Source: a virus
Virus record (IMG/VR): IMGVR_UViG_3300037147_000124
Span: 1-64,000 of that record
Length of the DNA stretch: 64,000 bases
Reading direction: 5' to 3' (one strand)
The translations under genes and the position numbers were made by a program. This document shows positions 23,868-31,226 of this stretch, piece by piece (the stretch's first letter is position 1; every line of letters starts with the position of its first letter). The notes beneath the pieces were generated by a model that was given only the letters and a program-made list of their open reading frames with translations, had not been told where the DNA came from and made no database searches.

Positions 23868-24346
23868 GCTGCTTTCACCTCCGGGTGAATTCCTGTGGGC
23901 TTGGACGGCGTAATCAAATACATCCAGCCTCCGATCTTCGAGGTAGGCCGGTAATGCTTGGAACCGAAGGTGTCCAGCACAAACCACTGGCCAACACCCT
24001 TCGCATCGTGGCCGCCGACCATCCACCCGGCGACGACAATGTCGTCGCCCGTGTACCAGATCCAGGCTAGCCGGTCCGGCATCGATGGCTTGAGCGGGCT
24101 TTGCAGGATGACATCGACCAGGCCCGCCTGGCGCTTGAATTCCTGCAGCTCCTGCTGATCGCAGTGATAACAGCCACGCTGAGGTACCGCGCTGGCCGTG
24201 GTGTAGTGGTGATCGGCGCTGTGCTCGCAGCCGTTGGTCCGGCCCAGCTCCTGGAGTTCATTCATGACGCGGCTGCGATTGGTATCGAGCCCGCGGTACT
24301 CAAGGCGCTTCGCCTCGGACTGTTGATTCACTTCCGTCCAGTTCAT
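23864..24346 (-). CDS. hypothetical protein with CxxC, 160 aa
   Basis: A His/Cys group (CEHSADHHY ... GCYHC) in the first half suggests metal binding. The second half is beta-rich with Trp residues. AAGGAAGG precedes the ATG. I do not recognise the family. Confidence 0.6.
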   Translation of the reverse strand: MNWTEVNQQSEAKRLEYRGLDTNRSRVMNELQELGRTNGCEHSADHHYTTASAVPQRGCYHCDQQELQEFKRQAGLVDVILQSPLKPSMPDRLAWIWYTGDDIVVAGWMVGGHDAKGVGQWFVLDTFGSKHYRPTSKIGGWMYLITPSKPTGIHPEVKAA

Positions 24347-24646
24347 GATTTCCTTCCTTGGTTCAATTCGAGGAGCTAGGGCACCCTTTGCACAAGGCGC
24401 CCGAGAGGGTTGAGCCGATCACGGATCTCCGCTTCGTGGCTGTCTCTCTTGTCGCTCCAACACGGCCTGACATCTACGCGCATGCGCTATGCGCTCCGCC
24501 GACCGTGCATTCTCAATCTCGCGGCAGGGCTGGTTTTCACCAGCCCCACCTTGATGTCTGAAGACCCCGGGCAGTCCACGATCGGGATAGTTGTCCGGCA
24601 CTCAATGTCCGGACTCCCTACGGTGAAGACTGTGGTTCCCTTCGCT
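24347..24646. other. 300-nt spacer with hairpin
   Basis: No convincing gene is seen; the open minus frames lack ribosome sites. A perfect 7-bp hairpin GGGCTGG (24527-24533) with CCAGCCC (24540-24546), loop TTTTCA, lies in the middle. This spacer is upstream of the gene at 23864-24346 on the minus strand, so it may be its leader or hold its promoter, but I see no clear -35/-10. Confidence 0.4.
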
Positions 24647-25114
24647 TCAGACTGCCGTGTTTATGGGCGTCTCGTTGAGCTGTTTTCGTGCCAGGGCAAC
24701 CACAGCACGATACAGCGCATACTTCTCGTTGCAAGTCATGACCATGAGGCTGTGAGCTACCTTGCCTCGGGCGTACTCGGTGTCCTGTACCTCAGCCATA
24801 ACGTCCGAGTCGTCGAACCAGAAGCGTTCGGACGGCAACGGGGGCAGGATACTCGCCGAAGGACTGGGCTGCAGCTTCCTGATCGCCTCGTCGTATCCCT
24901 CAAGCCGGGCAACACGTTGTCCGTTCTCGGAATCGGTGACCAGGGCTGTGAATTCTTCCAGACTGATGAGCTTCGCTTCGAACAGCTCGTGCCGCTGGTA
25001 GCGAACGAGGTCAGTCAGGCGCTGGGTCTGTTGCGCGAGATGCTCGATCGCGATGCCCATGTCCATACGCGGAGCCGTCTTCCACTCCTTTGCTAGCTGC
25101 AGATACTTGTCCAA
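24647..25114 (-). CDS. hypothetical protein, 155 aa, TTG start
   Basis: This is a mostly helical soluble protein. The TTG start (giving MDKYLQLAKEWK) has AAAGGG upstream. A Pro/Ser-rich hinge (SPSASILPPLPSE) separates two helical parts. No family is recognised. Confidence 0.6.
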   Translation of the reverse strand: MDKYLQLAKEWKTAPRMDMGIAIEHLAQQTQRLTDLVRYQRHELFEAKLISLEEFTALVTDSENGQRVARLEGYDEAIRKLQPSPSASILPPLPSERFWFDDSDVMAEVQDTEYARGKVAHSLMVMTCNEKYALYRAVVALARKQLNETPINTAV

Positions 25115-25329
25115 TTGGGTCGCCCTTTCAGTTGAGTGCCTGGTATACGAGGCAGAAGCCTGTGCGGCAGACCAACTGCCTCGTATATCAGGTCGTGTGC
25201 TTGGAGGTCCTGAGACATCTGCGCACCAGGATGGAAGCCGCGCGTCTCGATCAGGACAGGTTGGGCGGGTGACTCCAAGCTGTGATCACCATATCGGTTG
25301 GCCGAAGCCAATCGAATAAGGTGAAACTA
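25115..25329. repeat. 215-nt spacer with 12-bp inverted repeat
   Basis: No gene is called here. A perfect inverted repeat TATACGAGGCAG (25144-25155) with CTGCCTCGTATA (25176-25187) has a 20-nt loop. It would form a long stem in the leader of the gene at 24647-25114, or mark an operator. The spacer ends with GGTGAAACTACTAG at the stop of the next upstream gene. Confidence 0.55.
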
Positions 25330-25566
25330 CTAGACCCGTTGGAGATAGGAGTCACGAATCTCGTCGAGGGTGAACATGGTGCCACACCCTGTCTCGTCAT
25401 CCCCACACACGAAGGGTGGAAAGAACTTCGCCGCACGCAGGTCAGTCATGTCGTCGAATCCGCATGCAGGGCATTGGAGCGTGTATTCGTAGGACTTCAG
25501 TTCCCGGCCGTCTTCCGGCGCGGGATAGACCATATTGAGGTCCTGGTTGTAGATCAGCTTGGCCAT
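25330..25566 (-). CDS. zinc-ribbon protein, 78 aa
   Basis: The sequence CPACGFDD and a later CGDDETGCG give a four-Cys ribbon. The N-terminus is MAKLIYNQDLNMVYPAPEDG. The ATG at 25566 has TAAGGA upstream; the longer frame begins in a CAG repeat that belongs to the end of the upstream gene. The role is unknown. Confidence 0.6.
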   Translation of the reverse strand: MAKLIYNQDLNMVYPAPEDGRELKSYEYTLQCPACGFDDMTDLRAAKFFPPFVCGDDETGCGTMFTLDEIRDSYLQRV

Positions 25567-25573
25567 GATGTCC

Positions 25574-25819
25574 TTACGCTGCTGCTGCTGCTGGTGGTTG
25601 AGCGGCAAACAGCGGCCGCCGGGTGGTAATAAGCTCTGCCTTCAGGGCGCGGGAGCGCTTGACTTCAAAGTCAGCAGCTTCGTCACCCTTCAGCAAGATC
25701 GTCGTGGTGGGCGTGCCCACTCTTACAGTGTCCGGCGATCGAGCGATGTGCGAGCACATGTCCAGGTTGATGTCGACGTCGTGGCCATCGCTGCGACGCA
25801 CCGTGATCCAGTTAGCCAT
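25574..25819 (-). CDS. hypothetical protein with Ala tail, 81 aa
   Basis: The N-terminal 55 residues look like a compact beta-rich domain (WITVRRSDGHDVDINLDM). The C-terminus ends in a run of Ala encoded by a GCA repeat, a possible slippage site. AGGAGG precedes the ATG. Confidence 0.6.
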   Translation of the reverse strand: MANWITVRRSDGHDVDINLDMCSHIARSPDTVRVGTPTTTILLKGDEAADFEVKRSRALKAELITTRRPLFAAQPPAAAAA

Positions 25820-25829
25820 GCAGGCCTCC

Positions 25830-26051
25830 TCAGGCTTTCAGCTCGGCCTTCAGCTCTGGCACCTTGGCCAGCTCCGCAGGGTCATTGGTCGCCAGCGTTC
25901 CAGCTGACTCCCAGGTGGACTTGTAGTTCTGGCTGGATTTCACCAGCAAGTGGATGCTGTCAGAACTGACCGCCAGCGAGCCCAGCCGCTGATTCGCATC
26001 GTTAGCGATCAGTTGCTTGATCTCGCGTTCGGTGTAGGTGATGGTGACCAC
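25830..26051 (-). CDS. hypothetical protein, 73 aa
   Basis: This small soluble protein (MVTITYTEREIKQLIANDAN...) ends in a Glu/Lys/Ala helix. No family or motif is recognised. It is packed between neighbours in the leftward unit. Confidence 0.55.
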   Translation of the reverse strand: MVTITYTEREIKQLIANDANQRLGSLAVSSDSIHLLVKSSQNYKSTWESAGTLATNDPAELAKVPELKAELKA

Positions 26052-26061
26052 GGTGTTCTCC

Positions 26062-26469
26062 TCATGCCGCCATTGGCATGTCTGTCGATTGTTCGGACTT
26101 GGCTTGCTTCCAGCAATGCAGGAAGCCGCCCTCGTGTTCGCCGGTCTTCATGTCGATGGCAAAGATGCCCATGAAGATGAGAGCCTCCAGCGCGAAGCTA
26201 GACATGAAGGCGAAGCTGATGCCACTGAGCACGCCGATAACGGTGCGCACCCAGGGGGTTTTGATCGGCCTGGTGATCCAGACCAAGAGCCACACGATAA
26301 GCAGGGCAGGCAGTACCGAGGCTGTCAGGAGTAAAACTAGCAGTTCCGTGACGCTCTTCGATATAAGCCAAACCACTGACTTCTTCATGTAGCGCTTCCG
26401 ATTGCGCCAGTACAGCCAGCCGCCGGCGAAGGCCAGCACGGCAGCCCAGAAGGCGATGACTGTTTTCAT
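26062..26469 (-). CDS. multi-pass membrane protein, 135 aa
   Basis: Three or more hydrophobic helices are visible (residues about 4-22, 40-66, 77-104), separated by basic loops. It is one of about nine small membrane proteins clustered between 26 and 29 kb. The function is unknown. Confidence 0.65.
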   Translation of the reverse strand: MKTVIAFWAAVLAFAGGWLYWRNRKRYMKKSVVWLISKSVTELLVLLLTASVLPALLIVWLLVWITRPIKTPWVRTVIGVLSGISFAFMSSFALEALIFMGIFAIDMKTGEHEGGFLHCWKQAKSEQSTDMPMAA

Positions 26470-26624
26470 GCCGCGACCTTCATAGTTTTCTCGTAGGCAC
26501 GCACCCTCAGGCTGGTGGCCACAGACTGGATGCCAGCTGAGAACAGATTGACCAGGCCGGCCAGGATCTGCACGCTGAGCAAGCCCACGATAACGACGCC
26601 GATCCAGAACAGGACGGTTTTCAT
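26466..26624 (-). CDS. 52-aa membrane protein
   Basis: The frame begins MKTVLFWIGVVIVGLLSVQI, one long membrane helix, then a short helical tail. The ATG overlaps the upstream TGA (ATGA) and its own stop overlaps the next ATG. Its first residues resemble the start of the neighbouring 135-aa protein (MKTVIAFW), which hints at duplication. Confidence 0.6.
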   Translation of the reverse strand: MKTVLFWIGVVIVGLLSVQILAGLVNLFSAGIQSVATSLRVRAYEKTMKVAA

Positions 26625-26758
26625 ACGTTCTCCGGGTTGGGGAAAGGGATGAGGACGCCGAGCACCTGCTTGCGCAGGCTCACGGACATCCTGAGAGAGA
26701 TGCACACGGCGGCGCCGAGTGCAATGATGAGGGTGAACAGGAAGATGAAGGCTTTCAA
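26621..26758 (-). CDS. 45-aa membrane protein, TTG start
   Basis: The frame reads KAFIFLFTLIIALGAAVCIS and then a basic tail. The TTG overlaps the upstream TGA (TTGA), a variant of the ATGA coupling used elsewhere. The ribosome site is weak, so expression would rely on re-initiation. Confidence 0.5.
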   Translation of the reverse strand: MKAFIFLFTLIIALGAAVCISLRMSVSLRKQVLGVLIPFPNPENV

Positions 26759-27099
26759 GGGATAATGAATGTTCCTGCACGATACTCGGCATGCAGCACA
26801 GCGATGATATCGCCGTGGCACTCGTGCATCGGCCTGCAAAAGCAGCCCAGCACGTCAGTCTCCCGAAGCGTCTTCAGCTTGGCCAGGAACTTGGTGCGGA
26901 CTGCAGGTGGGATGACATGATCCCACGTAGTGCTCCCGCGTGCCCAGTTCTCGCAATAGGACACAGCGTCAGCAACGCAAAGGACCTGGACGTAGGCCTT
27001 AGTCTTGGACAGGGGCAGATGGGTGAACGGATTGCCCATGTCGGAGCCACGACCGATGTAGACGGTGGATGGCTCACGTTTGCAGTGGACTACTTGCAT
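26755..27099 (-). CDS. DUF4326 protein
   Basis: The motifs VYIGRGSDMGNPF near the N-terminus and LGCFCRPMHECHGD near the C-terminus are the signatures of DUF4326, a small Cys/His-containing family common in phages. Its function is not established. The ATG at 27099 is set by AAGGAG 5 nt upstream. Confidence 0.8.
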   Translation of the reverse strand: MQVVHCKREPSTVYIGRGSDMGNPFTHLPLSKTKAYVQVLCVADAVSYCENWARGSTTWDHVIPPAVRTKFLAKLKTLRETDVLGCFCRPMHECHGDIIAVLHAEYRAGTFIIP

Positions 27100-27158
27100 A
27101 GGTTCTCCTTCCGCTTGCACTTTGGACACTGACAGTTCGTTGGATGAATCTTGCGCAT
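27090..27158 (-). CDS. 22-aa Cys-rich peptide
   Basis: The frame MRKIHPTNCQCPKCKRKENL has three cysteines in a half-ribbon and basic flanks. AGGAG lies 4 nt before the ATG. It overlaps the DUF4326 start by 10 nt. The good ribosome site supports it, but its size keeps confidence low. Confidence 0.4.
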   Translation of the reverse strand: MRKIHPTNCQCPKCKRKENLCK

Positions 27159-27165
27159 GACTCTC

Positions 27166-27339
27166 CTACTGCAGGTACAGCCGAATGGCTGATCGCTTGA
27201 CTACTGAATCCGTGGGCTCATTGAGCAACTTGAATGCGATCTCTGCGTCTTTGGCGAGATCAAACGTGGCGATGGACGTGGTGACGGCGGGAACATTCCG
27301 GCCCGTGATGATGAACGTGGTGATGAGCAACTGAAACAT
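27166..27339 (-). CDS. hypothetical protein, 57 aa
   Basis: The frame begins MFQLLITTFIITGRNVPAV and ends AIRLYLQ. CTGGAGAACCAC precedes the ATG, the same initiation context seen at several other genes here. The product is small and amphipathic. No family is recognised. Confidence 0.55.
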   Translation of the reverse strand: MFQLLITTFIITGRNVPAVTTSIATFDLAKDAEIAFKLLNEPTDSVVKRSAIRLYLQ

Positions 27340-27357
27340 GTGGTTCTCCAGATGGGC

Positions 27358-27385
27358 CCTGCTCGCACCACCTGATGCGAGCAGG
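27358..27385 (-). terminator. strong 10-bp intergenic hairpin
   Basis: CCTGCTCGCA (27358-27367) pairs perfectly with TGCGAGCAGG (27376-27385) around an 8-nt loop. It lies just past the stop of the gene at 27403-27618 on the minus strand. There is no minus-strand T-run, so it may be a mRNA-stabilising hairpin or a factor-dependent terminator. Confidence 0.45.
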
Positions 27386-27402
27386 TTATTCAGGGATGCG
27401 GA

Positions 27403-27618
27403 CTACGCTGCTTGAGCGGTGTCCGCTGCAGGCTTCGACGCGAACAGCGAGGTCAGATACTGACCGAACTTGGCCGCGGTGGCCTTGGCTTTGGTGGGGA
27501 TGGCCTTGAACATGGCCAGGTCAGACTTCTTGCCTTCGTCCTTGCGAACGAAGAGGTAGATGCCGCCCGTGAGAACAACTGCGAGGACCAGCGTGATGAA
27601 TCCGAAGATCAGTTTCAT
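27403..27618 (-). CDS. single-pass membrane protein, 71 aa
   Basis: Residues about 2-25 form one membrane helix (LIFGFITLVLAVVLTGGIYLFV). A Lys/Ala-rich soluble tail follows (TKAKATAAKFGQYL...). The function is unknown. It is part of the small membrane-protein cluster. Confidence 0.6.
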   Translation of the reverse strand: MKLIFGFITLVLAVVLTGGIYLFVRKDEGKKSDLAMFKAIPTKAKATAAKFGQYLTSLFASKPAADTAQAA

Positions 27619-27648
27619 GGTGATGCTCCTGGTGTTGGATTTGTGGTG

Positions 27649-27810
27649 CTAAGCCGCGCGCTGTTTGCGCCCCGGGTGACGAAACGTGCAAAGTAATTCG
27701 TAGGTGGTGTATCCAAAGAACAGGATGCAGAAGCAGGCAGCGATGAACTGCGCCAGTCTGACCGTCCCAATGAAGATCAGGCCGAGAATGGCCAGGATCG
27801 TTAGTTTCAT
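27649..27810 (-). CDS. 53-aa membrane protein
   Basis: The frame MKLTILAILGLIFIGTVRLA continues into a second hydrophobic stretch and ends RHPGRKQRAA. The ATG overlaps the upstream TGA. It is probably two short membrane helices with a basic cyt-facing tail. Confidence 0.6.
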   Translation of the reverse strand: MKLTILAILGLIFIGTVRLAQFIAACFCILFFGYTTYELLCTFRHPGRKQRAA

Positions 27811-28154
27811 GCCGCTCCTCTCAGAATGGTCTTGGTGTGCTCCTTGCTGATCTTCCGCTGGCGTAGCGGCAGATACGCAAACAACATGGCCACATTGAAG
27901 ATGGTGTTGCCCAGTGCGAAGATCACAGCGTTGGCTGAGGTGATGCCGTGGATCGCAAAGTTGATGGCCTCCAGCCCGAGCAGGCTGAGGCTCTTGTTCT
28001 TGTTCATCCAGGCGAGGGTCTGCTCCTTGCGCTTAGTGGGAACGAACCGTTTGAGGATCGGGATCTTGTCGATCTTGAGAAAGGCCGACCAGGCGAAGGC
28101 TCCGACGCCGACGCCGGCGATGGCAGAGCCTGAGTTGGATGGAGTGAGGATCAT
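27807..28154 (-). CDS. membrane protein, 115 aa
   Basis: A Gly-rich N-terminus (GSAIAGVGVGAFAW) is followed by a basic loop (RFVPTKRKEQTL) and two further hydrophobic segments. The ATG at 28154 has AGGTGG upstream. The function is unknown. Confidence 0.6.
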   Translation of the reverse strand: MILTPSNSGSAIAGVGVGAFAWSAFLKIDKIPILKRFVPTKRKEQTLAWMNKNKSLSLLGLEAINFAIHGITSANAVIFALGNTIFNVAMLFAYLPLRQRKISKEHTKTILRGAA

Positions 28155-28327
28155 GCAGCCACCTGCTTGCTTGGGATCCAGCTGGCACGCAAGCGTGCCT
28201 TCCGTTCCCTGTACTTGGTCTTGGCATAGCTGACCAGCCACTCGCCGGTATAGAACCCGACGACGTAGCAGATGCCCCAGGCAAAGCCCAGGCCCATGAA
28301 GTACAGAATTGCGAGGACTTTACTCAT
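28151..28327 (-). CDS. 58-aa membrane protein
   Basis: The frame MSKVLAILYFMGLGFAWGIC... has one long membrane helix and a Lys/Arg-rich tail. A tandem ATG at 28330 is an alternative start. Both junctions overlap neighbours as ATGA. Confidence 0.6.
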   Translation of the reverse strand: MSKVLAILYFMGLGFAWGICYVVGFYTGEWLVSYAKTKYRERKARLRASWIPSKQVAA

Positions 28328-28530
28328 CATGCGGGTGTCGCCTCCTGACGTTTGCGTTCTTCGTAGCGGTTCATCTCGCCACGCGTTTTGAACCAGAGAC
28401 TGGCTCGTTCACCGTTGACCATGCAGATCTGGGTGTGCTCGAGCATCTTGACGATGAACTCGGCGCGCCAGACCAGCCAGAGCAGGACAGCGCCTGCAGC
28501 CAGCGCACATGCAGCCATGATCTTGGTCAT
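28327..28530 (-). CDS. single-pass membrane protein, 67 aa
   Basis: The N-terminal helix (AACALAAGAVLLWLVW) is followed by a charged tail ending in a basic coiled segment (NRYEERKRQEATPA). The function is unknown. It is coupled at both ends. Confidence 0.6.
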   Translation of the reverse strand: MTKIMAACALAAGAVLLWLVWRAEFIVKMLEHTQICMVNGERASLWFKTRGEMNRYEERKRQEATPA

Positions 28531-28679
28531 GACGCATCCTCCTGAAGCTGGCGATCGAAGTAACTATCGATCCAGCCAGCCACAATGGAGGTGATTTTCA
28601 GAGTCGTCCAGTAGATGACGTAGATCACACATCCTACCGGCAGCGCGATCATGCAATAGAGCCTGAGGAAGTCGATCAT
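28527..28679 (-). CDS. 50-aa membrane protein
   Basis: The frame MIDFLRLYCMIALPVGCVIY... has a membrane helix and an acidic tail. The ATG overlaps the stop of the gene at 28676-29011, and its stop overlaps the next ATG. Confidence 0.55.
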   Translation of the reverse strand: MIDFLRLYCMIALPVGCVIYVIYWTTLKITSIVAGWIDSYFDRQLQEDAS

Positions 28680-29011
28680 GTGAACAACCTCACGGTCGAG
28701 CTAATCGGTTTCTGGCCAGGCCAGCGCTTGCGGATGGCGATGAGTGCCAGGTGCTCGAACGCCTTCGAGTTCACCAGCCAGCGTGAGCACGAGACCGTCC
28801 AGCTTGCCACGCGTGCCTGCCACTTGGTGGCCGAGCCCGCTTGCCTGCGCAGCCGTTCATCCACGATCGGGATGTGATGTTGAGCACCACCTGCACCGTA
28901 GATCAAGATCTCCCGGTCCCGTTTGGGATTGTGAGACTTGCGACGGAGCAGGATGGCGCTCCAGAAGCCGACCTCATACGAAGGGATCAGCCATAGCAGC
29001 CAGAGTGGCAT
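28676..29011 (-). CDS. membrane-anchored protein, 111 aa
   Basis: The ATG at 29011 follows AAGGAGGG. The N-terminus MPLWLLWLIPSYEVGFWSAILL is a membrane anchor and the remainder is basic and soluble. A longer frame upstream reads through another gene and is rejected. The function is unknown. Confidence 0.6.
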   Translation of the reverse strand: MPLWLLWLIPSYEVGFWSAILLRRKSHNPKRDREILIYGAGGAQHHIPIVDERLRRQAGSATKWQARVASWTVSCSRWLVNSKAFEHLALIAIRKRWPGQKPISSTVRLFT

Positions 29012-29028
29012 AAGCCCTCCTTTCAGGC

Positions 29029-29505
29029 CTAGTGAAGCGGTGTGTGGGTCAGGATGTGAACCATCCAGCTGTGGCTGGCGCTGATGACGCCTGAAGCCAT
29101 ACCGATGATGGTCAGGAACAGACCACCACCAATTAGCGTGCCCAGGATCTTGAGACCCGGGGACATGGGCCTGGCGGAGATGGTGAGAGCGTGCAGCTCC
29201 GCGAGCGCGGGCGCCTGCGCCTCCACCTCTGCACGGGTAACCCCGTACTTGGTGCAATACTTGTCGATGCGTTCGAAGGCCTTCTTCTCCAGCTCCGCGA
29301 ATACGGGATTGCCGGCGGCCTTGCCCTTGGCCTTGTGACCGTTGGCGGTCTCGATGATCTTGGCCAGCTCGGCCTCGAGAGACTCCTTGGCGTTGTTCTG
29401 ACGCCAGCCTTTGAGACTGGTGCCAATACCACGCACGCTCAGCTTGAGCTTGCCGGACAGCTTGTCGCCCCAGTATGTGGGCTCAACGTAGGTGTTTTCT
29501 GCCAT
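29029..29505 (-). CDS. membrane protein with helical domain, 158 aa
   Basis: The N-terminal 100 residues are soluble and helical, with EAELAKIIETANGHKAKGK. Near the C-terminus a Gly-rich hydrophobic segment (LGTLIGGGLFLTIIGMASGV) forms a membrane helix. AAGGAG precedes the ATG. It is the leading gene after a clear terminator, so it probably begins a transcription or translation unit. Confidence 0.6.
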   Translation of the reverse strand: MAENTYVEPTYWGDKLSGKLKLSVRGIGTSLKGWRQNNAKESLEAELAKIIETANGHKAKGKAAGNPVFAELEKKAFERIDKYCTKYGVTRAEVEAQAPALAELHALTISARPMSPGLKILGTLIGGGLFLTIIGMASGVISASHSWMVHILTHTPLH

Positions 29506-29522
29506 GAGAATATCTCCTTGTT

Positions 29523-29554
29523 CCAAACTAAAAGCCCCGGGGTTAGCCGGGGCT
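29523..29554 (-). terminator. Rho-independent terminator (minus strand)
   Basis: AGCCCCGG (29533-29540) pairs with CCGGGGCT (29547-29554) around a 6-nt loop. Read leftward, the stem is followed by TTTTAGTTT. It lies directly past the stop of the gene at 29577-29849, so it should end the transcript covering the genes to its right. Confidence 0.75.
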
Positions 29555-29576
29555 CAGGTGAACTACTTAGGCCTGG

Positions 29577-29849
29577 TCACCCAGGCTCAGTAGTAGGTGG
29601 CAGGATCCTTGGCGATGGTTGGCGCTTGGATGCTGCCTTGTCGGTCGTGCCTGCCTCTTTGTAGGCCTTGCACTGTTGGACAAACTCAATGATGGATCGA
29701 ATGTTGGCCTGCGTACAGCGCACGCTCCCCATCACGTAAGACTCGATGTTGGTCATGCGGTCCATCGAACCCATCTCAGCGAGCGCCCCTTCCAAACGAA
29801 GGGACGCTGCTTCAAGCTCTTCAGACATCTTGACCAGGTTGACTGCCAT
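29577..29849 (-). CDS. hypothetical helical protein, 90 aa
   Basis: This mostly helical protein (MAVNLVKMSEELEAASLRL...) has a short basic tail. It overlaps the upstream gene by one base and is followed by the terminator at 29523-29554. No family is recognised. Confidence 0.6.
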   Translation of the reverse strand: MAVNLVKMSEELEAASLRLEGALAEMGSMDRMTNIESYVMGSVRCTQANIRSIIEFVQQCKAYKEAGTTDKAASKRQPSPRILPPTTEPG

Positions 29850-30472
29850 TAGGCCGCAACCTCTTCTGGCATCAGCTCAGACGCCGGTGCGCTCTTGCCA
29901 CAGCACGCATCGCCGCAGCCCTCGGAGCAGCCACCGTCACCGCAACACGGTTTGGGGCAGTCCTCGGAGCTGGCGGTGAACGCGCCGGCAAACTCACCTT
30001 CGAGATCCAGGGCCTGATCCTCGGGCACGATTGTGCTCGGATCGATGCCGCGTTCCTTGAGCTTCTCGACTTCCATCAATGCCTGCTGTTCGAGAGCAAA
30101 CTCTCCGATCAGGGCGGTGACGGCATTGTTGAACTCTTCCTCGGACTCGGGCTTGGCCGGGTCCAGGTTGACCAGGCGGGTGCAAGCGGACTTGAGCGCG
30201 CGGATGATCATGTTGGTCTGCTGTTCCAGGCCATTGATCTGGTTGAGAATGGCATCGCTGACCACCTCGTGAGCCTCGGGCTCGACCGTTACCTTGCAGC
30301 CAACGAACCGGCCATCAGTTGCGGTGATGTTCTCAAGCATCTCGTTCGCTGCCTTGCGGGCCGCTGCACGGTTGCCAATGGTCAGAGCGGGCGGCTGAAA
30401 GGTGCTCACCTTGCCGTCCTTGACAACCTTGGCAATGAATGTCCAACGGCGAATCTTGTTCTGTACTGACAT
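29849..30472 (-). CDS. protein with Cys-rich C-terminus, 207 aa
   Basis: The first 90 residues look like a compact alpha/beta domain. A helical middle follows, then a striking Cys-rich patch (DCPKPCCGDGGCSEGCGDACCG, nine Cys within 22 residues) before an acidic end. Such a patch could bind metal clusters. The family is unknown. Confidence 0.6.
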   Translation of the reverse strand: MSVQNKIRRWTFIAKVVKDGKVSTFQPPALTIGNRAAARKAANEMLENITATDGRFVGCKVTVEPEAHEVVSDAILNQINGLEQQTNMIIRALKSACTRLVNLDPAKPESEEEFNNAVTALIGEFALEQQALMEVEKLKERGIDPSTIVPEDQALDLEGEFAGAFTASSEDCPKPCCGDGGCSEGCGDACCGKSAPASELMPEEVAA

Positions 30473-30501
30473 GAATCCTCCTGAGGCGTGCTCAGATCTG
30501 G

Positions 30502-30960
30502 TTAGGCCTTATCAGGCGGGCAATTGGTGAGAAACAGGACGACTTCAGTGCAGCGTCGCTTCAGCAGGCCGCGTATAACCTTGAGGCCGGCATGGCACCA
30601 GCTGTGCATCTCATACGCTGCTTCAGTAAAGCGTCCCGCCTTCAGCAGGCGCAGCAGCGTTGAGGTAGCGAAGGCCTCCGTGCCATCGTTGTAGATCCAG
30701 TCCACCAGAGAGTCATACTGCTCCTGGTGAATGGATACAGAGGTCAGAACCAAGGTGTCGACGGCGTGCTCTGCATAGCCAACGTCCGTGACCAGTAGCT
30801 CCGCACCCTCGGGCTGTTCAATTCCATTCGGGTAAGATTCACCGGGAAGTAGGTCGTGACCGTAGCCAATGGACATCTTGCCCTTGGCGTCCGGTGTAGC
30901 GAAGCGCTTGAATCCTTCGTTGCCTTGGATCAGTGCGAATCCTGCAGGTGACGTTTTCAT
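30502..30960 (-). CDS. GH24 lysozyme (endolysin)
   Basis: This is a phage lysozyme that would cut host peptidoglycan at lysis. The T4-lysozyme-type triad positions are Glu15 (GNEGFKRF), Asp24 and Ser30 (MSIGYGH), spaced 9 and 6 as in T4 lysozyme Glu11/Asp20/Thr26; the Thr is replaced by Ser. There is no signal peptide or SAR anchor, so a holin would be needed. The 152-aa length is normal. A TTTGGTA-N16-CATGCT motif ends exactly 6 nt before the ATG, so the mRNA may be leaderless. It lies among leftward genes rather than in the right-arm structural module. Confidence 0.85.
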   Translation of the reverse strand: MKTSPAGFALIQGNEGFKRFATPDAKGKMSIGYGHDLLPGESYPNGIEQPEGAELLVTDVGYAEHAVDTLVLTSVSIHQEQYDSLVDWIYNDGTEAFATSTLLRLLKAGRFTEAAYEMHSWCHAGLKVIRGLLKRRCTEVVLFLTNCPPDKA

Positions 30961-31016
30961 GGTCCCAGCATGCAGCGCCAGGTGAATGTACCAAAGGCCG
31001 GGGCTTTCACCCCGGC
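30961..31016 (-). promoter_or_regulatory. hairpin + TTTGGTA/CATGCT promoter of lysozyme
   Basis: On the minus strand a 7-bp hairpin GCCGGGG/CCCCGGC (31016-30997) is followed at once by CTTTGGTA. After TTGGTA (30994-30989) come 16 bases and then CATGCT (30972-30967). The ATG at 30960 is 6 nt further on. This matches the architecture found before several rightward genes. The hairpin would separate it from upstream transcription. Confidence 0.6.
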
Positions 31017-31226
31017 TCCTGGCTGAGGAGTTCATTAGCGGCTCTTCATAAGCGTACCTCCGTTGGCAAGCGTGCCAACTACCGGTTTCATGGACGGGAC
31101 CGGCTCCCGACCTGCACTCGTGATCTCTCGTCCGAACATGCAGGGTGATTCCACACAGACTGGTGGCGATGAAACTGAATGCGGTCGACACGCTATCCGT
31201 GATGCGACCAGTCCGCTTACTCTTTG
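31017..31226. other. 210-nt spacer without a clear gene
   Basis: An open minus frame runs through this region in phase with the lysozyme, but it has no ribosome site and would add a biased Cys/Arg/Ser-rich N-terminus, so it is not called. A 34-codon minus frame (MFGREITSAGREPV...) is also possible but weak. No promoter of the phage type is seen inside. Confidence 0.35.

Noticed and set aside
24419-24601. A 60-codon minus frame in the 24.4-kb spacer
   Set aside because: No ribosome site and Arg/Gln/Ala-biased composition across a hairpin; treated as noncoding.
25093-25311. A 72-codon minus frame over the 12-bp inverted repeat
   Set aside because: Starts at a TTG without ribosome site and overlaps a well-started gene.
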